Source of the DNA: Streptomyces bauhiniae
GTDB lineage: Bacteria; Actinomycetota; Actinomycetes; Streptomycetales; Streptomycetaceae
Assembly (NCBI RefSeq): GCF_004784475.1
Contig: NZ_SRRT01000007.1
Span: 372,001 to 436,000 of the forward strand
Reading direction: 5' to 3'
DNA: 64,000 nt
Below are positions 42,600-50,630 of this stretch, piece after piece. Position 1 is the stretch's first letter. Each line of letters opens with the position of its first letter. A model generated the notes under the pieces. The model saw only the letters and a list, made by a program, of their open reading frames with translations, did no database searches and had not been told where the DNA came from. Both the position numbers and the translations under genes were made by a program.

Positions 42600-43772
42600 C
42601 TACGCGCTGCCCAGGAAGTTGCCAGGCCGGTCCAGCCAGACCCGCTCTCGTTCGGCGTCCACAGTCAGACCGAACCGCTCGAACCCCGGTCGACCCTGCG
42701 CGTCCCACCAGCGGTAGACGCTCTCCACCTCCTCCCAGAGCCGGCGGGGGCCGGACTGGTAGACCTCGAATTCCTCGTGGCCCGGTATGTAGTCAGTGGT
42801 GGCCCACGAGGTGACGGACGTGTCGCGCAGCCACAGGGTGTAGGAGCCGTCGTCGTAGGTCTCCGCCCAGGGGAAGGCGTCGGGGACCTGGACTCCGATG
42901 ACGAACATGACCGGCCAGTCGCCTACCGCTTCGGGGGAGAGGCTGGTCGTGCTGCGGTGGGCGTCCGCAGGCCAGGGCCGGCCGCCCAGATACTCGCGGA
43001 TGTGCTTGCGGTCCGTGCGCTGGGCGCGTAGGCGCATGAACGCGGAGGAACCCAGGAAGGGACCCGAGGCAGAGCCGTCGTCCGCCACCGTGAGCCGGAC
43101 CACGGCTTCGCCTCCGTACGTCGGGCCCCACGGGGCGACGATGATCCCGCCCGGCTTCGTCTGTGCCAGCCACTGCCGGGGGACGCGCCCGATGGAGGCT
43201 GTGGCGATCACTCGGTCGTACGGCGCTCCCTGGGCGTAGCCCTCCGCTCCGTCTCCGATGACGGTGGCCGGGTGGAACCCGGCGTCTTCCAGGCGCTTGC
43301 GCGCAGTCTCCGCGCTGGACTCGTCCACCTCCACGGTGAACACGTTCTCCGCGCCAAGCCGTTGGGACAGCAGCGCCGCGTTCCAGCCGGTGCCCGTGCC
43401 GATCTCCAGCACGCGGTGACCCGGCTCGACGGACAGCGCGTCCAGCATCGAGAACACCATGGTCGGCATGGAGTTGGAGCTGGACGGAAACCTTCCTCGG
43501 CCGGGCCCGGTGTACGTCCCGTCGTCCCACTGCGTGGTGATCGGGGCGTCACGGTAGACGGCCTCCCACCATGCCTCCGGCTCCTCGGTGCGGATCAGCC
43601 GGTCGCTCTGGCGGTTCATGCCGGCGCGGCCCGGCCAGATCACGTCGGGGAGGAACAGATGCCGGGGTACGGCTCGGTAGGCGGGAAGCCAGTCACTGCT
43701 CAGCGCGCCCTTTCGCGTCAGTTCGGAGGCGAGCCTGTCCGGGCCCGCCTCCTTTCCGTTCTCCGTGTCCAC
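42600..43772 (-). CDS. RiPP-associated protein-isoaspartate O-methyltransferase homologue
   Basis: A 390-residue class I SAM methyltransferase of the PIMT (PCMT) family. Motif I is VLEIGTGTGWNAALLSQRLG (about 121-140), followed by VFTVEVDESSAETARKRLED and VIATASIGRVPRQWL. The usual PIMT GQTIS loop reads PSSSNSMPTMV. Unlike repair PIMTs (about 220 residues) it has a ~150-residue C-terminal part ending WWDAQGRPGFERFGLTV then VWLDRP, which resembles the motif of PIMTs in lanthipeptide, lasso, graspetide and imiditide clusters. It would methylate a peptide Asp, giving an aspartimide. Its GTG lies three bases after the stop of the small peptide gene and has no ribosome binding site of its own, so it is translationally coupled. 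Confidence 0.85.
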   Translation of the reverse strand: MDTENGKEAGPDRLASELTRKGALSSDWLPAYRAVPRHLFLPDVIWPGRAGMNRQSDRLIRTEEPEAWWEAVYRDAPITTQWDDGTYTGPGRGRFPSSSNSMPTMVFSMLDALSVEPGHRVLEIGTGTGWNAALLSQRLGAENVFTVEVDESSAETARKRLEDAGFHPATVIGDGAEGYAQGAPYDRVIATASIGRVPRQWLAQTKPGGIIVAPWGPTYGGEAVVRLTVADDGSASGPFLGSSAFMRLRAQRTDRKHIREYLGGRPWPADAHRSTTSLSPEAVGDWPVMFVIGVQVPDAFPWAETYDDGSYTLWLRDTSVTSWATTDYIPGHEEFEVYQSGPRRLWEEVESVYRWWDAQGRPGFERFGLTVDAERERVWLDRPGNFLGSA

Positions 43773-43775
43773 GGT

Positions 43776-43913
43776 TCAGCGACCGTCCGCCGGGCCCTGG
43801 CCGTCGTTCGTGTTTCCGCCCTCGTCCGACCCGCCCCCGCCGTGCTTGTTCCCGCTGTCGCTGTCGTCCTGCGGGTTGCCGCCGTCGGTCTTCGTGAGCC
43901 ACCGTGCACGCAT
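43776..43913 (-). CDS. Candidate imiditide-type RiPP precursor peptide (45 aa)
   Basis: A small gene of 46 codons with GGAGG exactly six bases before its ATG. The product begins MRARWLTKTDGGNPQDDSDS and continues as a run of Gly, Asn, Asp and Ser to QGPADGR. It has no signal peptide and no Cys, and six of its 45 residues are Asp in the first 30; Asp-Gly pairs, the chemistry most prone to aspartimide formation, occur at residues 10-11, 37-38 and 43-44. The stop codon is three bases from the PIMT-homologue start. This two-gene layout is that of imiditides. The alternative, that the frame is accidental, is disfavoured by the ribosome binding site and spacing. Confidence 0.75.
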   Translation of the reverse strand: MRARWLTKTDGGNPQDDSDSGNKHGGGGSDEGGNTNDGQGPADGR

Positions 43914-44007
43914 TCCGTACCTCCGTATGTTCAGCCGTCCGTACGACGACAACGCTAGGGAGCGCGGGACCCTGACCGACAGGCGATTGCACAGAGTTGC
44001 ACGGCAG

Positions 44008-44856
44008 TTACTCCATGGCTCCCGCTGCTGAAGCGATCAGCTCGTGTGCGGCAGCCCCATGGAGAGCCACATCGGCAAGCTCTGCGAACGTCTCCGCGTA
44101 CATGGCGACTTCGCTGGGCTGCGTGATCGTGAGATGCCCGGAGACCAGTTCGACGTTCACCTGAGCCGTATCGAAGATCCAGAATCCCTCTACGGGCATG
44201 CGCGGCCGGTCGGGACGCATCGGGACCACGCCCAGGCTGATGTTGGGCTGTGCGCCGAGAGTTCGCAGGTGATCAAGCTGTTCGAGCTGGGCCTCGGAGC
44301 CACCGAGCCCATTGCGGAGGACTGACTCCTCGATGAGAAAGGCAAAGCGGCGACCACCTTCGCGCAGCACACGTTGCCGTTCCATACGGACGGCCACTGC
44401 CTCGGCAACGTCATCCACCGCGACCCGCCGCCGCTGGACGGCGCGCAGTACGGCCTCGGTGTAACTCCGGGTCTGGAGCAGCCCCGGCACGAGCCAGGAG
44501 GAGTACGCGCGGAAGCGCTGGGTGCGCTCGAAGAGGGGCAGCCGGGCCTCCTGTGCCCGCTTGAGCCCGGCCCGTTCCATACGCCGCCATTCCACCCACA
44601 TGCCTTCGGCGGTGCGGAGCATGGCGATCAGGTCTCCGGCCTGCTCTCCGGCTCCGCAGGCTGCACACCATGCCCGGATGTCGCCCTCCGACGGAGGCGT
44701 CCGGGCGTTCATGATCCGCGACGACTTGGACCGGCTCCAACCGCAGCGCAGCGCGAGTTCGAGGCCGGTGAGGCCGGCGTCGCGACACAACTCCGTGAGC
44801 CGGTCCGCCAGGGCCAGGCGGGCCTGTTGGGCACTGGACGAGGGGGATGCAGGCAT
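44008..44856 (-). CDS. XRE-family regulator with DUF5753 domain
   Basis: A 282-residue DNA-binding protein. The helix-turn-helix is at residues 15-70 (LTELCRDAGLTGLELALRCG, WSRSKSSRIMNART), and the remaining ~190 residues form the DUF5753 ligand or partner domain (FRAYSSWLVPGLLQTRSYTE, FLIEESVLRNGLGG, MPVEGFWIFDT). Such regulators work with small DUF397 or DUF6879-type partners in Streptomyces and often affect development or antibiotic production. I take the ATG at 44856. It lies 94 bases upstream of the peptide gene on the same strand. Confidence 0.85.
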   Translation of the reverse strand: MPASPSSSAQQARLALADRLTELCRDAGLTGLELALRCGWSRSKSSRIMNARTPPSEGDIRAWCAACGAGEQAGDLIAMLRTAEGMWVEWRRMERAGLKRAQEARLPLFERTQRFRAYSSWLVPGLLQTRSYTEAVLRAVQRRRVAVDDVAEAVAVRMERQRVLREGGRRFAFLIEESVLRNGLGGSEAQLEQLDHLRTLGAQPNISLGVVPMRPDRPRMPVEGFWIFDTAQVNVELVSGHLTITQPSEVAMYAETFAELADVALHGAAAHELIASAAGAME

Positions 44857-44864
44857 GGCAAGCG

Positions 44865-45386
44865 TCAGACGGGCCGAAAATCCTCGTGCGGGACGGCGCG
44901 CTCCCACACCTTCTCGAACGCTTCCGCCGCCGGCTTCACCCACGCCGGGTCCTCGGTGTACTCACGGCCGTCCTCCGCCAACTGCCCTTCTCCGGTGAAG
45001 TGGTGGAAGAGTGCCAGCGTGCCGTCGAACACCCAGAAGTCCGTTCCGGGCACCGCGAGATCCGTCGTCCGGCGTCGGGGCAGCCAGCGGACCGACTCGC
45101 CCGCCGCGAGGTTCGTGAACGTCAGGTCGTATTCGTAACGCGCGTACGCGCTCAGCGGCTCCGACACGATGCGGGCCCGGCGTACGGTCACGCCCCGCGC
45201 GACGGCATCCCGTACCGCCTCGTGCCAACCGCCCCACCAGGACGACCGGTCCGCAGGATCGAGCCGCTTTCCTCGCTGCCAGGCGACAAACTCCGGGTCG
45301 TCCAGCATGTAGGAATCGCGCATCTCCAGGTGCACGGCAGAACGTTGGGCCTTCGCCAGAGCTTCACGGGCCGGCGGTGCCTGCAC
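44865..45386 (-). CDS. DUF6879 family protein
   Basis: A 173-residue protein typical of DUF6879: LEMRDSYMLDDPEFVAWQRG, VTVRRARIVSEPLSAYARYE, RWLPRRRTTDLAVPGTDFWV and FHHFTGEGQLAEDGREYTED. The family accompanies XRE/DUF5753 regulators and probably forms a regulatory pair with the next gene, from which it is separated by eight bases. The GTG at 45386 is inside the 3' end of the preceding gene (23-bp overlap). Confidence 0.8.
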   Translation of the reverse strand: MQAPPAREALAKAQRSAVHLEMRDSYMLDDPEFVAWQRGKRLDPADRSSWWGGWHEAVRDAVARGVTVRRARIVSEPLSAYARYEYDLTFTNLAAGESVRWLPRRRTTDLAVPGTDFWVFDGTLALFHHFTGEGQLAEDGREYTEDPAWVKPAAEAFEKVWERAVPHEDFRPV

Positions 45387-45636
45387 TGTCGTCCTCTCCG
45401 TCGTGGGGGCGAGGGATGTACTTCACCATCTCGGCGGGCAGCCTGATGATCGTCTCGTGGTCCGGAACGTCTGTCGAGTGGCCGGGCACGGAACCCACCG
45501 CTTGGCAGTCCTCGACCTCCTTCTCCGTCGCCTTGTAGGACTGGATCAGGAGATCTCCGGACTCCTCATGGAGCCAGATGGTGGGTGACTCATCGGTAGG
45601 AGTGTTGGAACTGATCCCGAGGAACTTCAGGGTCAT
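45364..45636 (-). CDS. Small acidic hypothetical protein
   Basis: A 90-residue acidic protein beginning MTLKFLGISSNTPTDESPTI, with TIWLHEESGDLLIQSYKATE as a beta-rich core and a charged C-terminus. GGGAG precedes the ATG at 45636. It heads the three-gene set with DUF6879 and the XRE regulator. Proteins of this type recur with DUF6879 genes in Streptomyces, but I know no function. Confidence 0.72.
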   Translation of the reverse strand: MTLKFLGISSNTPTDESPTIWLHEESGDLLIQSYKATEKEVEDCQAVGSVPGHSTDVPDHETIIRLPAEMVKYIPRPHDGEDDSAGTAGP

Positions 45637-45769
45637 GCGTGCTCCCGCTGTCGAGTTGATCGCATCAGCGTGCACGAGCTTCGCCTCGGCGGGTATCCCC
45701 CGCAAGGGGGTGAACCGGTCACGCGTTCGCCCATCCCCTGGCGCTGCCCGTACGGCACCATGGCCCGTT

Positions 45770-46924
45770 ATGACCCACCCCACCCCCTGGCACCGCCCCA
45801 TGCTCCCCCGCCCCAGTACCGAACGGCACCGCACCGCCACCGTGCTGGAGCTGTTCTTCGACCTCTGTTTCGTCACCGCGGTGGCCCAGACCGCCGCGGC
45901 CTTCGAGCATGAACTGGCCGCCGGGAAGCTCGGTCACGGGGTCCTCGGGTACGTGCTCGTGTTCTTCGCCATCTGGTGGGCGTGGATGAACTTCACGTGG
46001 TTCGCCTCGGCGTACGACACGGACGACGTGCCGTACCGCCTGCTCACGTTGCTGCAGATCGCCGGCGCGCTGGTGCTGGCGGCGGGGGCGTCGAAGGCGC
46101 TGGAGGAGTACGACTTCACGGTCATCACCTATGGGTACGTCGTGATGCGGCTGGCCATGGTGAGCCAGTGGCTGCGCGCCGCCCGCAGCGACCCGGAGCG
46201 GCGGCGGACGTGTCTGCGGTACGCGGCCGGCATCCTCGTCGTACAGATCGGCTGGGTCGCGCGGCTGTGGCTGCCGGACGGCGCCGGGCTGCCGTCCTTC
46301 CTCGTGCTCGTCGTCGCCGAACTCGCCGTCCCCGCCTGGGCGGAGCGCGCCGGGCAGACCTCCTGGCACCCGCACCACATCGCGGAACGGTACGGCCTGT
46401 TCACCCTCATCGTCCTCGGCGAGTCCATCACCGCCGCGACCGCGACCGTGCGCGCCGCCCTCGACACCGAGGTGTCCCTCGGCGACATCGCCCCGCTCGT
46501 GGTCGGCGGCATCCTCACCGTCTTCGCCATGTGGTGGCTGTACTTCACACAGAGCGCGCCCGAGAAGCTGAACCGGCTGACTACCGCGCTCCGTTGGGGC
46601 TACGGCCACTATGTCGTCTACGCCTCCGCAGCCGCCGTCGCCGCCGGACTCGCCGTCGAGATCGCGCACCTCACCGGGCACGCGCACCTCGAACGGCCGG
46701 TGATCGCGGCGGCGTACACGGTGCCGGTCGCGCTGTACGTGGCGGTGCTGCGGCTGTTGCACCGGGGAGCGGCCAAGTTCGGTGTCCTGGACGTCATTTG
46801 GGCGGTGGGCGTCATCGCCGTGCTCGCGGTCACCTTCACGCCGAGCCCGGTACTGGCCACCGGGTGCGTGATGTCGGTGCTCGTGGCGGCGGTGGTCGGG
46901 GCGGTCGGCCGCGCGGGGCGTTGA
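45770..46924 (+). CDS. LtrA-family (low temperature requirement) membrane protein
   Basis: A 384-residue integral membrane protein with about ten helices. It starts with the LtrA signature ATVLELFFDLCFVTAVAQTA (about 24-43) and has the conserved ERYGLFTLIVLGESITAATA in the middle. The family was named from a Listeria cold-growth mutant; its transport substrate is not known. The ATG at 45770 follows only a weak ribosome binding site. Confidence 0.85.
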   Translation: MTHPTPWHRPMLPRPSTERHRTATVLELFFDLCFVTAVAQTAAAFEHELAAGKLGHGVLGYVLVFFAIWWAWMNFTWFASAYDTDDVPYRLLTLLQIAGALVLAAGASKALEEYDFTVITYGYVVMRLAMVSQWLRAARSDPERRRTCLRYAAGILVVQIGWVARLWLPDGAGLPSFLVLVVAELAVPAWAERAGQTSWHPHHIAERYGLFTLIVLGESITAATATVRAALDTEVSLGDIAPLVVGGILTVFAMWWLYFTQSAPEKLNRLTTALRWGYGHYVVYASAAAVAAGLAVEIAHLTGHAHLERPVIAAAYTVPVALYVAVLRLLHRGAAKFGVLDVIWAVGVIAVLAVTFTPSPVLATGCVMSVLVAAVVGAVGRAGR

Positions 46925-46996
46925 ACGTACCGCCTGAACTGGACGGATTCGGCCAACAAGTGCCGCAGGCAAGCTAGATGGGCCAGGCTGTCGCCT

Positions 46997-47458
46997 GTGA
47001 ACACCATTCGCCGCATGATCACGGGGCTGGGAGCGGCGATGCTGCTCCTGCCGGTCGCCGCCTGTTCCGCCGGGCACTCCGGCAAGGGGGAACCCGCGCC
47101 GCGCAGTGCGGTGCCGTCGCCTCATAAGGCTGCCGCTGGGACGCCGCTGCCCGACGACCCGAGCCTGACCTCGGGGAGCGCAGTCCGGGAGTTCGGCAAA
47201 GGCAAGAAGGGGGACGCGCTTTTCGTCGAGGTGCGGTGCCGGGGCAAGGGGACGATGAACGTGGTCGTACGGCCGGTGCGTATGTCCTTCCCGGTGGAGT
47301 GTTCCGCCGGGAAGGACAACACGGTTCACAACGAGATGGCCGTGGCGGGAGCGGACGGTGCCGGTACCGTGGTCGTCACGGCGCCGTCGGCGGTGCGGTG
47401 GGCGCTGACCGTGGGTCACGCCACGGCGGCACAGGCGGAGCCGCTCGACCTCCGCTGA
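46997..47458 (+). CDS. Hypothetical lipoprotein
   Basis: A 153-residue exported protein with lipobox LLPVAACSAG (Cys about residue 23), then a linker and a small beta-rich domain (ALFVEVRCRGKGTMNVVVRP) containing two cysteines. I see no family match. It starts with GTG, is unlinked to either neighbour and probably acts at the outer membrane face. Confidence 0.7.
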   Translation: MNTIRRMITGLGAAMLLLPVAACSAGHSGKGEPAPRSAVPSPHKAAAGTPLPDDPSLTSGSAVREFGKGKKGDALFVEVRCRGKGTMNVVVRPVRMSFPVECSAGKDNTVHNEMAVAGADGAGTVVVTAPSAVRWALTVGHATAAQAEPLDLR

Positions 47459-47470
47459 CCTGCGAAGCCC

Positions 47471-47626
47471 TCAGCCGCACTGGCAGGGCGCGCCCTGCTG
47501 GCAGCCGCAGCCGCACCCCGAGCCGCAGCCGCAGGCGGCGATCAACGGCAGGCTTCTGATCTGGGCGGGCTGTTCGCCGTCGCGGTCCTGGGTGGGGTCG
47601 GTCGTGGTGCTCGGGGATTCGGGCAT
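47471..47626 (-). CDS. Cys-rich small protein (metal-binding candidate)
   Basis: A 51-residue protein with GAGGAGG at the ideal distance before the ATG at 47626. Residues 1-31 are polar; residues 32-50 carry seven cysteines as C-x-C-x3-C-x-C-x-C-x5-C-x-C with Gly between them. The pattern suits binding of Zn, Cu or Fe-S in a metallothionein-like way, or a heavily modified peptide. It is not preceded by modification genes. Confidence 0.7.
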   Translation of the reverse strand: MPESPSTTTDPTQDRDGEQPAQIRSLPLIAACGCGSGCGCGCQQGAPCQCG

Positions 47627-47881
47627 GGGTCCTCCTCGACACGGGGGCCAGATGCCCCCACCCATTCCATGCCCGCTCCCCTGGGCGCATCAACGGCGCA
47701 CGGATGCGCCCGCACGCCGCAAATCACCACCACGAGCCCCCTGCCGGTGAGCAGATTCCACGCCCCCTGGCGTTCAGGCTGCACATCCACTTTCTGTAAC
47801 CAGTTGGCAACTGGCATTCCTCGCTGATGGCGCCCCGGCTACGTTGTCCTGCCATTGTGCGACATCGCTCTAGGGGGGATC

Positions 47882-48538
47882 ATGGAAGAGTCGACAGCAA
47901 GCGCGATGACAGCGAGCGGCTTCTGGGCTCACCAGAAACAGGCCTGGCTCAGTCTGGGCAGATGGACACGGCAGGCCTACCGAAATCGCCGGGGTGGCTT
48001 CGTCGCGACCGTCGCGGCCGTACTGGCGCTACCTACGGGCAGTGGCCTGCTCCTCTGGCCCAACAATGACGACATCCGCATCACCTCACTGGACAACAGC
48101 AAGTCCGAGAGCATCCCCCGTTGCTTGCCGAGCCTCAAAGGGAGCGGCACGCTCGCGAAGGGGCACCACCTGTGGATCGCGGTGGAGTTCCCCGACAAGA
48201 CGGGAAACAACCGGGTGCTGTTCCTCCGGGAGGCCACGATCCGCCGCGGCCACTGGCATGCTGACCAGTTCAACGTCGGTGGCGCCGGACACGAGGGCAA
48301 CTCCTACACCCTGACCGCCTTGGACGTGGACGGGCCGACGCACACGATGCTTTCCACCGCGGTGATCGATATGTACAAGACCAACGCCGAGACACTGCCC
48401 GCTGGCGCCGACCTGTGGAGATTCTCGTCGCACGGCTACCCGACCGGCGCACAGCCCCGCGACGAGGTCAATGTCAGTCGCGGCCATGACCAGCGGTCCT
48501 GCGCGGAAATCGCCGATGAGCTGAAGCCCAAGCTCTAA
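47882..48538 (+). CDS. Hypothetical membrane-anchored protein
   Basis: A 218-residue protein with one internal membrane helix (GFVATVAAVLALPTGSGLLL, about 39-58) and a C-terminal external domain of ~155 residues (HHLWIAVEFPDKTGNNRVLF, GNSYTLTALDVDGPTH) with two cysteines. Domains of this type with FLREATI and WHADQFNVGG occur in uncharacterised actinomycete proteins. AGGGGGGATC precedes the ATG. It lies alone between convergent or unrelated genes. Confidence 0.68.
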   Translation: MEESTASAMTASGFWAHQKQAWLSLGRWTRQAYRNRRGGFVATVAAVLALPTGSGLLLWPNNDDIRITSLDNSKSESIPRCLPSLKGSGTLAKGHHLWIAVEFPDKTGNNRVLFLREATIRRGHWHADQFNVGGAGHEGNSYTLTALDVDGPTHTMLSTAVIDMYKTNAETLPAGADLWRFSSHGYPTGAQPRDEVNVSRGHDQRSCAEIADELKPKL

Positions 48539-48633
48539 GAACACGGCCCGAGCCCGACTCCCGCAGCACGGACGAACGCTTTCTCCGCAGGAGAATCTGC
48601 AGGCGGCAGTCCGGTCGGGCCCCGGTTTCCCGC

Positions 48634-48798
48634 CTATTTCTTACGGCGCCTGCTCGCCGTCTTCTTGAGTTCGGCCCGGCCGCGCTTCGTCCAGTCACCT
48701 TGGTGGCGGTAACACCGCGACGTGCCCTTCATCGTCTTGTTACGGCAACTGCCCCGGTCGGTCGGCCAGCCACACTTCCCCTGCTTCCACTCACCCAC
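48634..48798 (-). CDS. Small basic CCCH-type protein
   Basis: A 54-residue basic protein from a GTG with GGGAGG six bases upstream. It has Cys 9, Cys 18, Cys 29 and His 32 in the arrangement KCGWPTDRGSCRNKTMKGTS plus RCYRHQG, a short zinc-knuckle seen in phage and mobile-element proteins, followed by a lysine/arginine tail ending RRRKK. Nucleic acid binding is likely by composition. The longer open frame up to 49032 has no coding character. Confidence 0.65.
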   Translation of the reverse strand: MGEWKQGKCGWPTDRGSCRNKTMKGTSRCYRHQGDWTKRGRAELKKTASRRRKK

Positions 48799-49134
48799 GG
48801 TCCCTCCCAACGCTTCGCCCCTGATCCGGACATCCAGCCTGGGACACACGGCCTCCGCAGGGCAGGGCGCACAGCGGGGCAACGGGAGTTCCGGGCGTAC
48901 GCGGGGCTGGGCCACCACCGAGCTGCTGATCGGCGCCGCGCCGTCCACGCCGCCACCACCGCTGTCCGCGTGGACGGGCCCGTCATTGAAGGCCGCGCAC
49001 CTCATGCCGTCCAGCCAGGAACGGACCGCCATAGCGGTGTCCGAGGTGTATCTGAGGTGTCGGCACCCCGAACCGTGAGATCAGCGGGCAGTACGGCAAG
49101 ATGCCCGGGCCTCATCACTTCGGGGAAGGAACCC
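48799..49134. other. Intergenic stretch without a supported gene
   Basis: About 336 bp with open frames on both strands but no frame with good codon use and a ribosome binding site. It must contain the promoters of the small CCCH gene (minus) and of the DUF5959 gene (plus). I see no repeats. Confidence 0.45.
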
Positions 49135-49629
49135 ATGGGCTCGACGGATGGCGTCATCAATCTGATCCACCTGGCCGACACGCCCGGCACCAGCGGCCAC
49201 AGTGTCTCCGTGCGCGTCCTGGGGCGCTTTCAACCCGGAATTCTGACCGGCCACGACTTCCTCGATTGCGAGATCGTCATCGTGGCGGAATCGGTGAACG
49301 CCTCCTTCTCCGTGACGCTCCTCCCTGAGGACCTGGAGGACTGGAAGAGCGCCTTGGCAACCCTGGAGTCCGGTCGGTTCGCCTTGTGGCTCGAATCCGG
49401 GCGGACCCCCTCGATGAAGTTCGAGCCCGATGAGAGCCGCGGGCTCTGGGTGTCCGTTCACGACGGGCCGTCGTCAGGAGTCACTGTCACCGTCCCGCTG
49501 TTCGCGCCACCGGAAGCATGGGCCAGCGAGCAGCGTGACCTACTCGCCCGGGTACGCGAGGTCTATCCGCAAGAGGTCGTCGAGACGTCACCCGGTGCCT
49601 ACGAGTGGCGGCGTGCCAGTAACGCCTGA
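49135..49629 (+). CDS. DUF5959 family protein
   Basis: A 164-residue protein matching the DUF5959 pattern: DGVINLIHLADTPGTSGHSV, VLGRFQPGILTGHDFLDCEI, LLPEDLEDWKSALATLESGR. It has no signal or membrane segment. The family is common in Streptomyces and often lies in accessory DNA; its function is unknown. GGAAGGA precedes the ATG. It converges on gpmA. Confidence 0.8.
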   Translation: MGSTDGVINLIHLADTPGTSGHSVSVRVLGRFQPGILTGHDFLDCEIVIVAESVNASFSVTLLPEDLEDWKSALATLESGRFALWLESGRTPSMKFEPDESRGLWVSVHDGPSSGVTVTVPLFAPPEAWASEQRDLLARVREVYPQEVVETSPGAYEWRRASNA

Positions 49630-49678
49630 CGGCCCGGCCGAGCAACTGACGGCCCAGAGACGGCCCAGCCCCACCAAA

Positions 49679-49717
49679 AAGCCCCCGGCCTGCCAGGAAA
49701 TAGCAGGTCGGGGGCTT
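49679..49717 (-). terminator. Terminator of gpmA
   Basis: A 15-bp inverted repeat with one mismatch (AAGCCCCCGRCCTGC / complement, loop CAGGAAATA). On the minus strand it is followed by TTTTT, a classic rho-independent terminator for gpmA. Confidence 0.85.
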
Positions 49718-49729
49718 GCTGGTGTCGCG

Positions 49730-50491
49730 TTACTTCTTCTTGCCTTGATTCTTCACAGCCTCGATCGCAGCCTTCGCCGCCTCCGGGTCGAGGTACTTGC
49801 CGCCCGGGGTGACCGGCTTGAAGTCGGCGTCCAGTTCGTAATACAGCGGGATGCCCGTCGGGATGTTCAGGCCCGCGATGTCCTCGTCCGAGATGCCGTC
49901 GAGGTGCTTGACGAGGGCGCGGAGGCTGTTGCCGTGGGCGGCGACCAGGACCGTCTTGCCATCGATGAGGTCGGGGACGATGTCGTCGTACCAGTAGGGG
50001 AGCATGCGGACGACGACGTCCTTGAGGCACTCCGTCTGGGGGCGCAGCTCCGGGGGGAGGTCCGCGTAGCGGGCGTCGTTGAACTGGGAGTACTCCGCGT
50101 CGCGGGGCAGCGGCGGCGGCGGGGTGTCGTAGGAGCGGCGCCAGAGCATGAACTGCTCCTCGCCGAACTCGGCCAGCGTCTCCGCCTTGTTCTTGCCCTG
50201 CAGGGCGCCGTAGTGGCGCTCGTTCAGGCGCCAGCTCCGGTTGACCGGAATCCAGAGGCGGTCCGCGGCCTCCAGCGAGAGCTGGGCCGTGCGGATCGCG
50301 CGCTTCTGGAGGGACGTGTGGACCACGTCGGGCAGGAGATCGGCGTCCTTCAGCAGCTCGCCACCGCGTACCGCCTCCTTCTCGCCCTTCTCGTTGAGGT
50401 TGACGTCCACCCAGCCGGTGAACAGGTTCTTCGCGTTCCACTCGCTCTCGCCGTGGCGGAGGAGGATCAGCTTGTACGGTGCGTCGGCCAT
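49730..50491 (-). CDS. gpmA: 2,3-bisphosphoglycerate-dependent phosphoglycerate mutase
   Basis: A 253-residue glycolytic enzyme interconverting 3- and 2-phosphoglycerate. The catalytic histidine is in LILLRHGESEWNAKNLFTGW (residues 7-26), the second in VLVAAHGNSLRALVKHLDG (about 180-198). SWRLNERHYGALQGKNKAE is the substrate loop. Length is as expected. A strong terminator follows. Confidence 0.95.
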   Translation of the reverse strand: MADAPYKLILLRHGESEWNAKNLFTGWVDVNLNEKGEKEAVRGGELLKDADLLPDVVHTSLQKRAIRTAQLSLEAADRLWIPVNRSWRLNERHYGALQGKNKAETLAEFGEEQFMLWRRSYDTPPPPLPRDAEYSQFNDARYADLPPELRPQTECLKDVVVRMLPYWYDDIVPDLIDGKTVLVAAHGNSLRALVKHLDGISDEDIAGLNIPTGIPLYYELDADFKPVTPGGKYLDPEAAKAAIEAVKNQGKKK

Positions 50492-50630
50492 GCCTCAGAG
50501 CGTAATCCACCCCCAGGACGGGTCACCGCGCCGCCGACGGTTGACGGCTTCTGTTAATCCAGTGGCTTCCCGCGGCCCCGGCTGAGTAAGTTGCGCTTAC
50601 CGCACGCGCCACTTACCGGGGGGTCCCGTC

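Noticed and set aside
42600..43772. Housekeeping isoaspartate repair enzyme (Pcm)
   Set aside because: It is about 170 residues too long, lacks the usual GQTIS loop and carries the RiPP-type C-terminal motif beside a coupled small peptide gene.
45719..47419. A 566-codon minus-strand open frame opposite the LtrA and lipoprotein genes
   Set aside because: Low-complexity His/Arg/Gly composition and no motif; the plus-strand LtrA signature explains the region.
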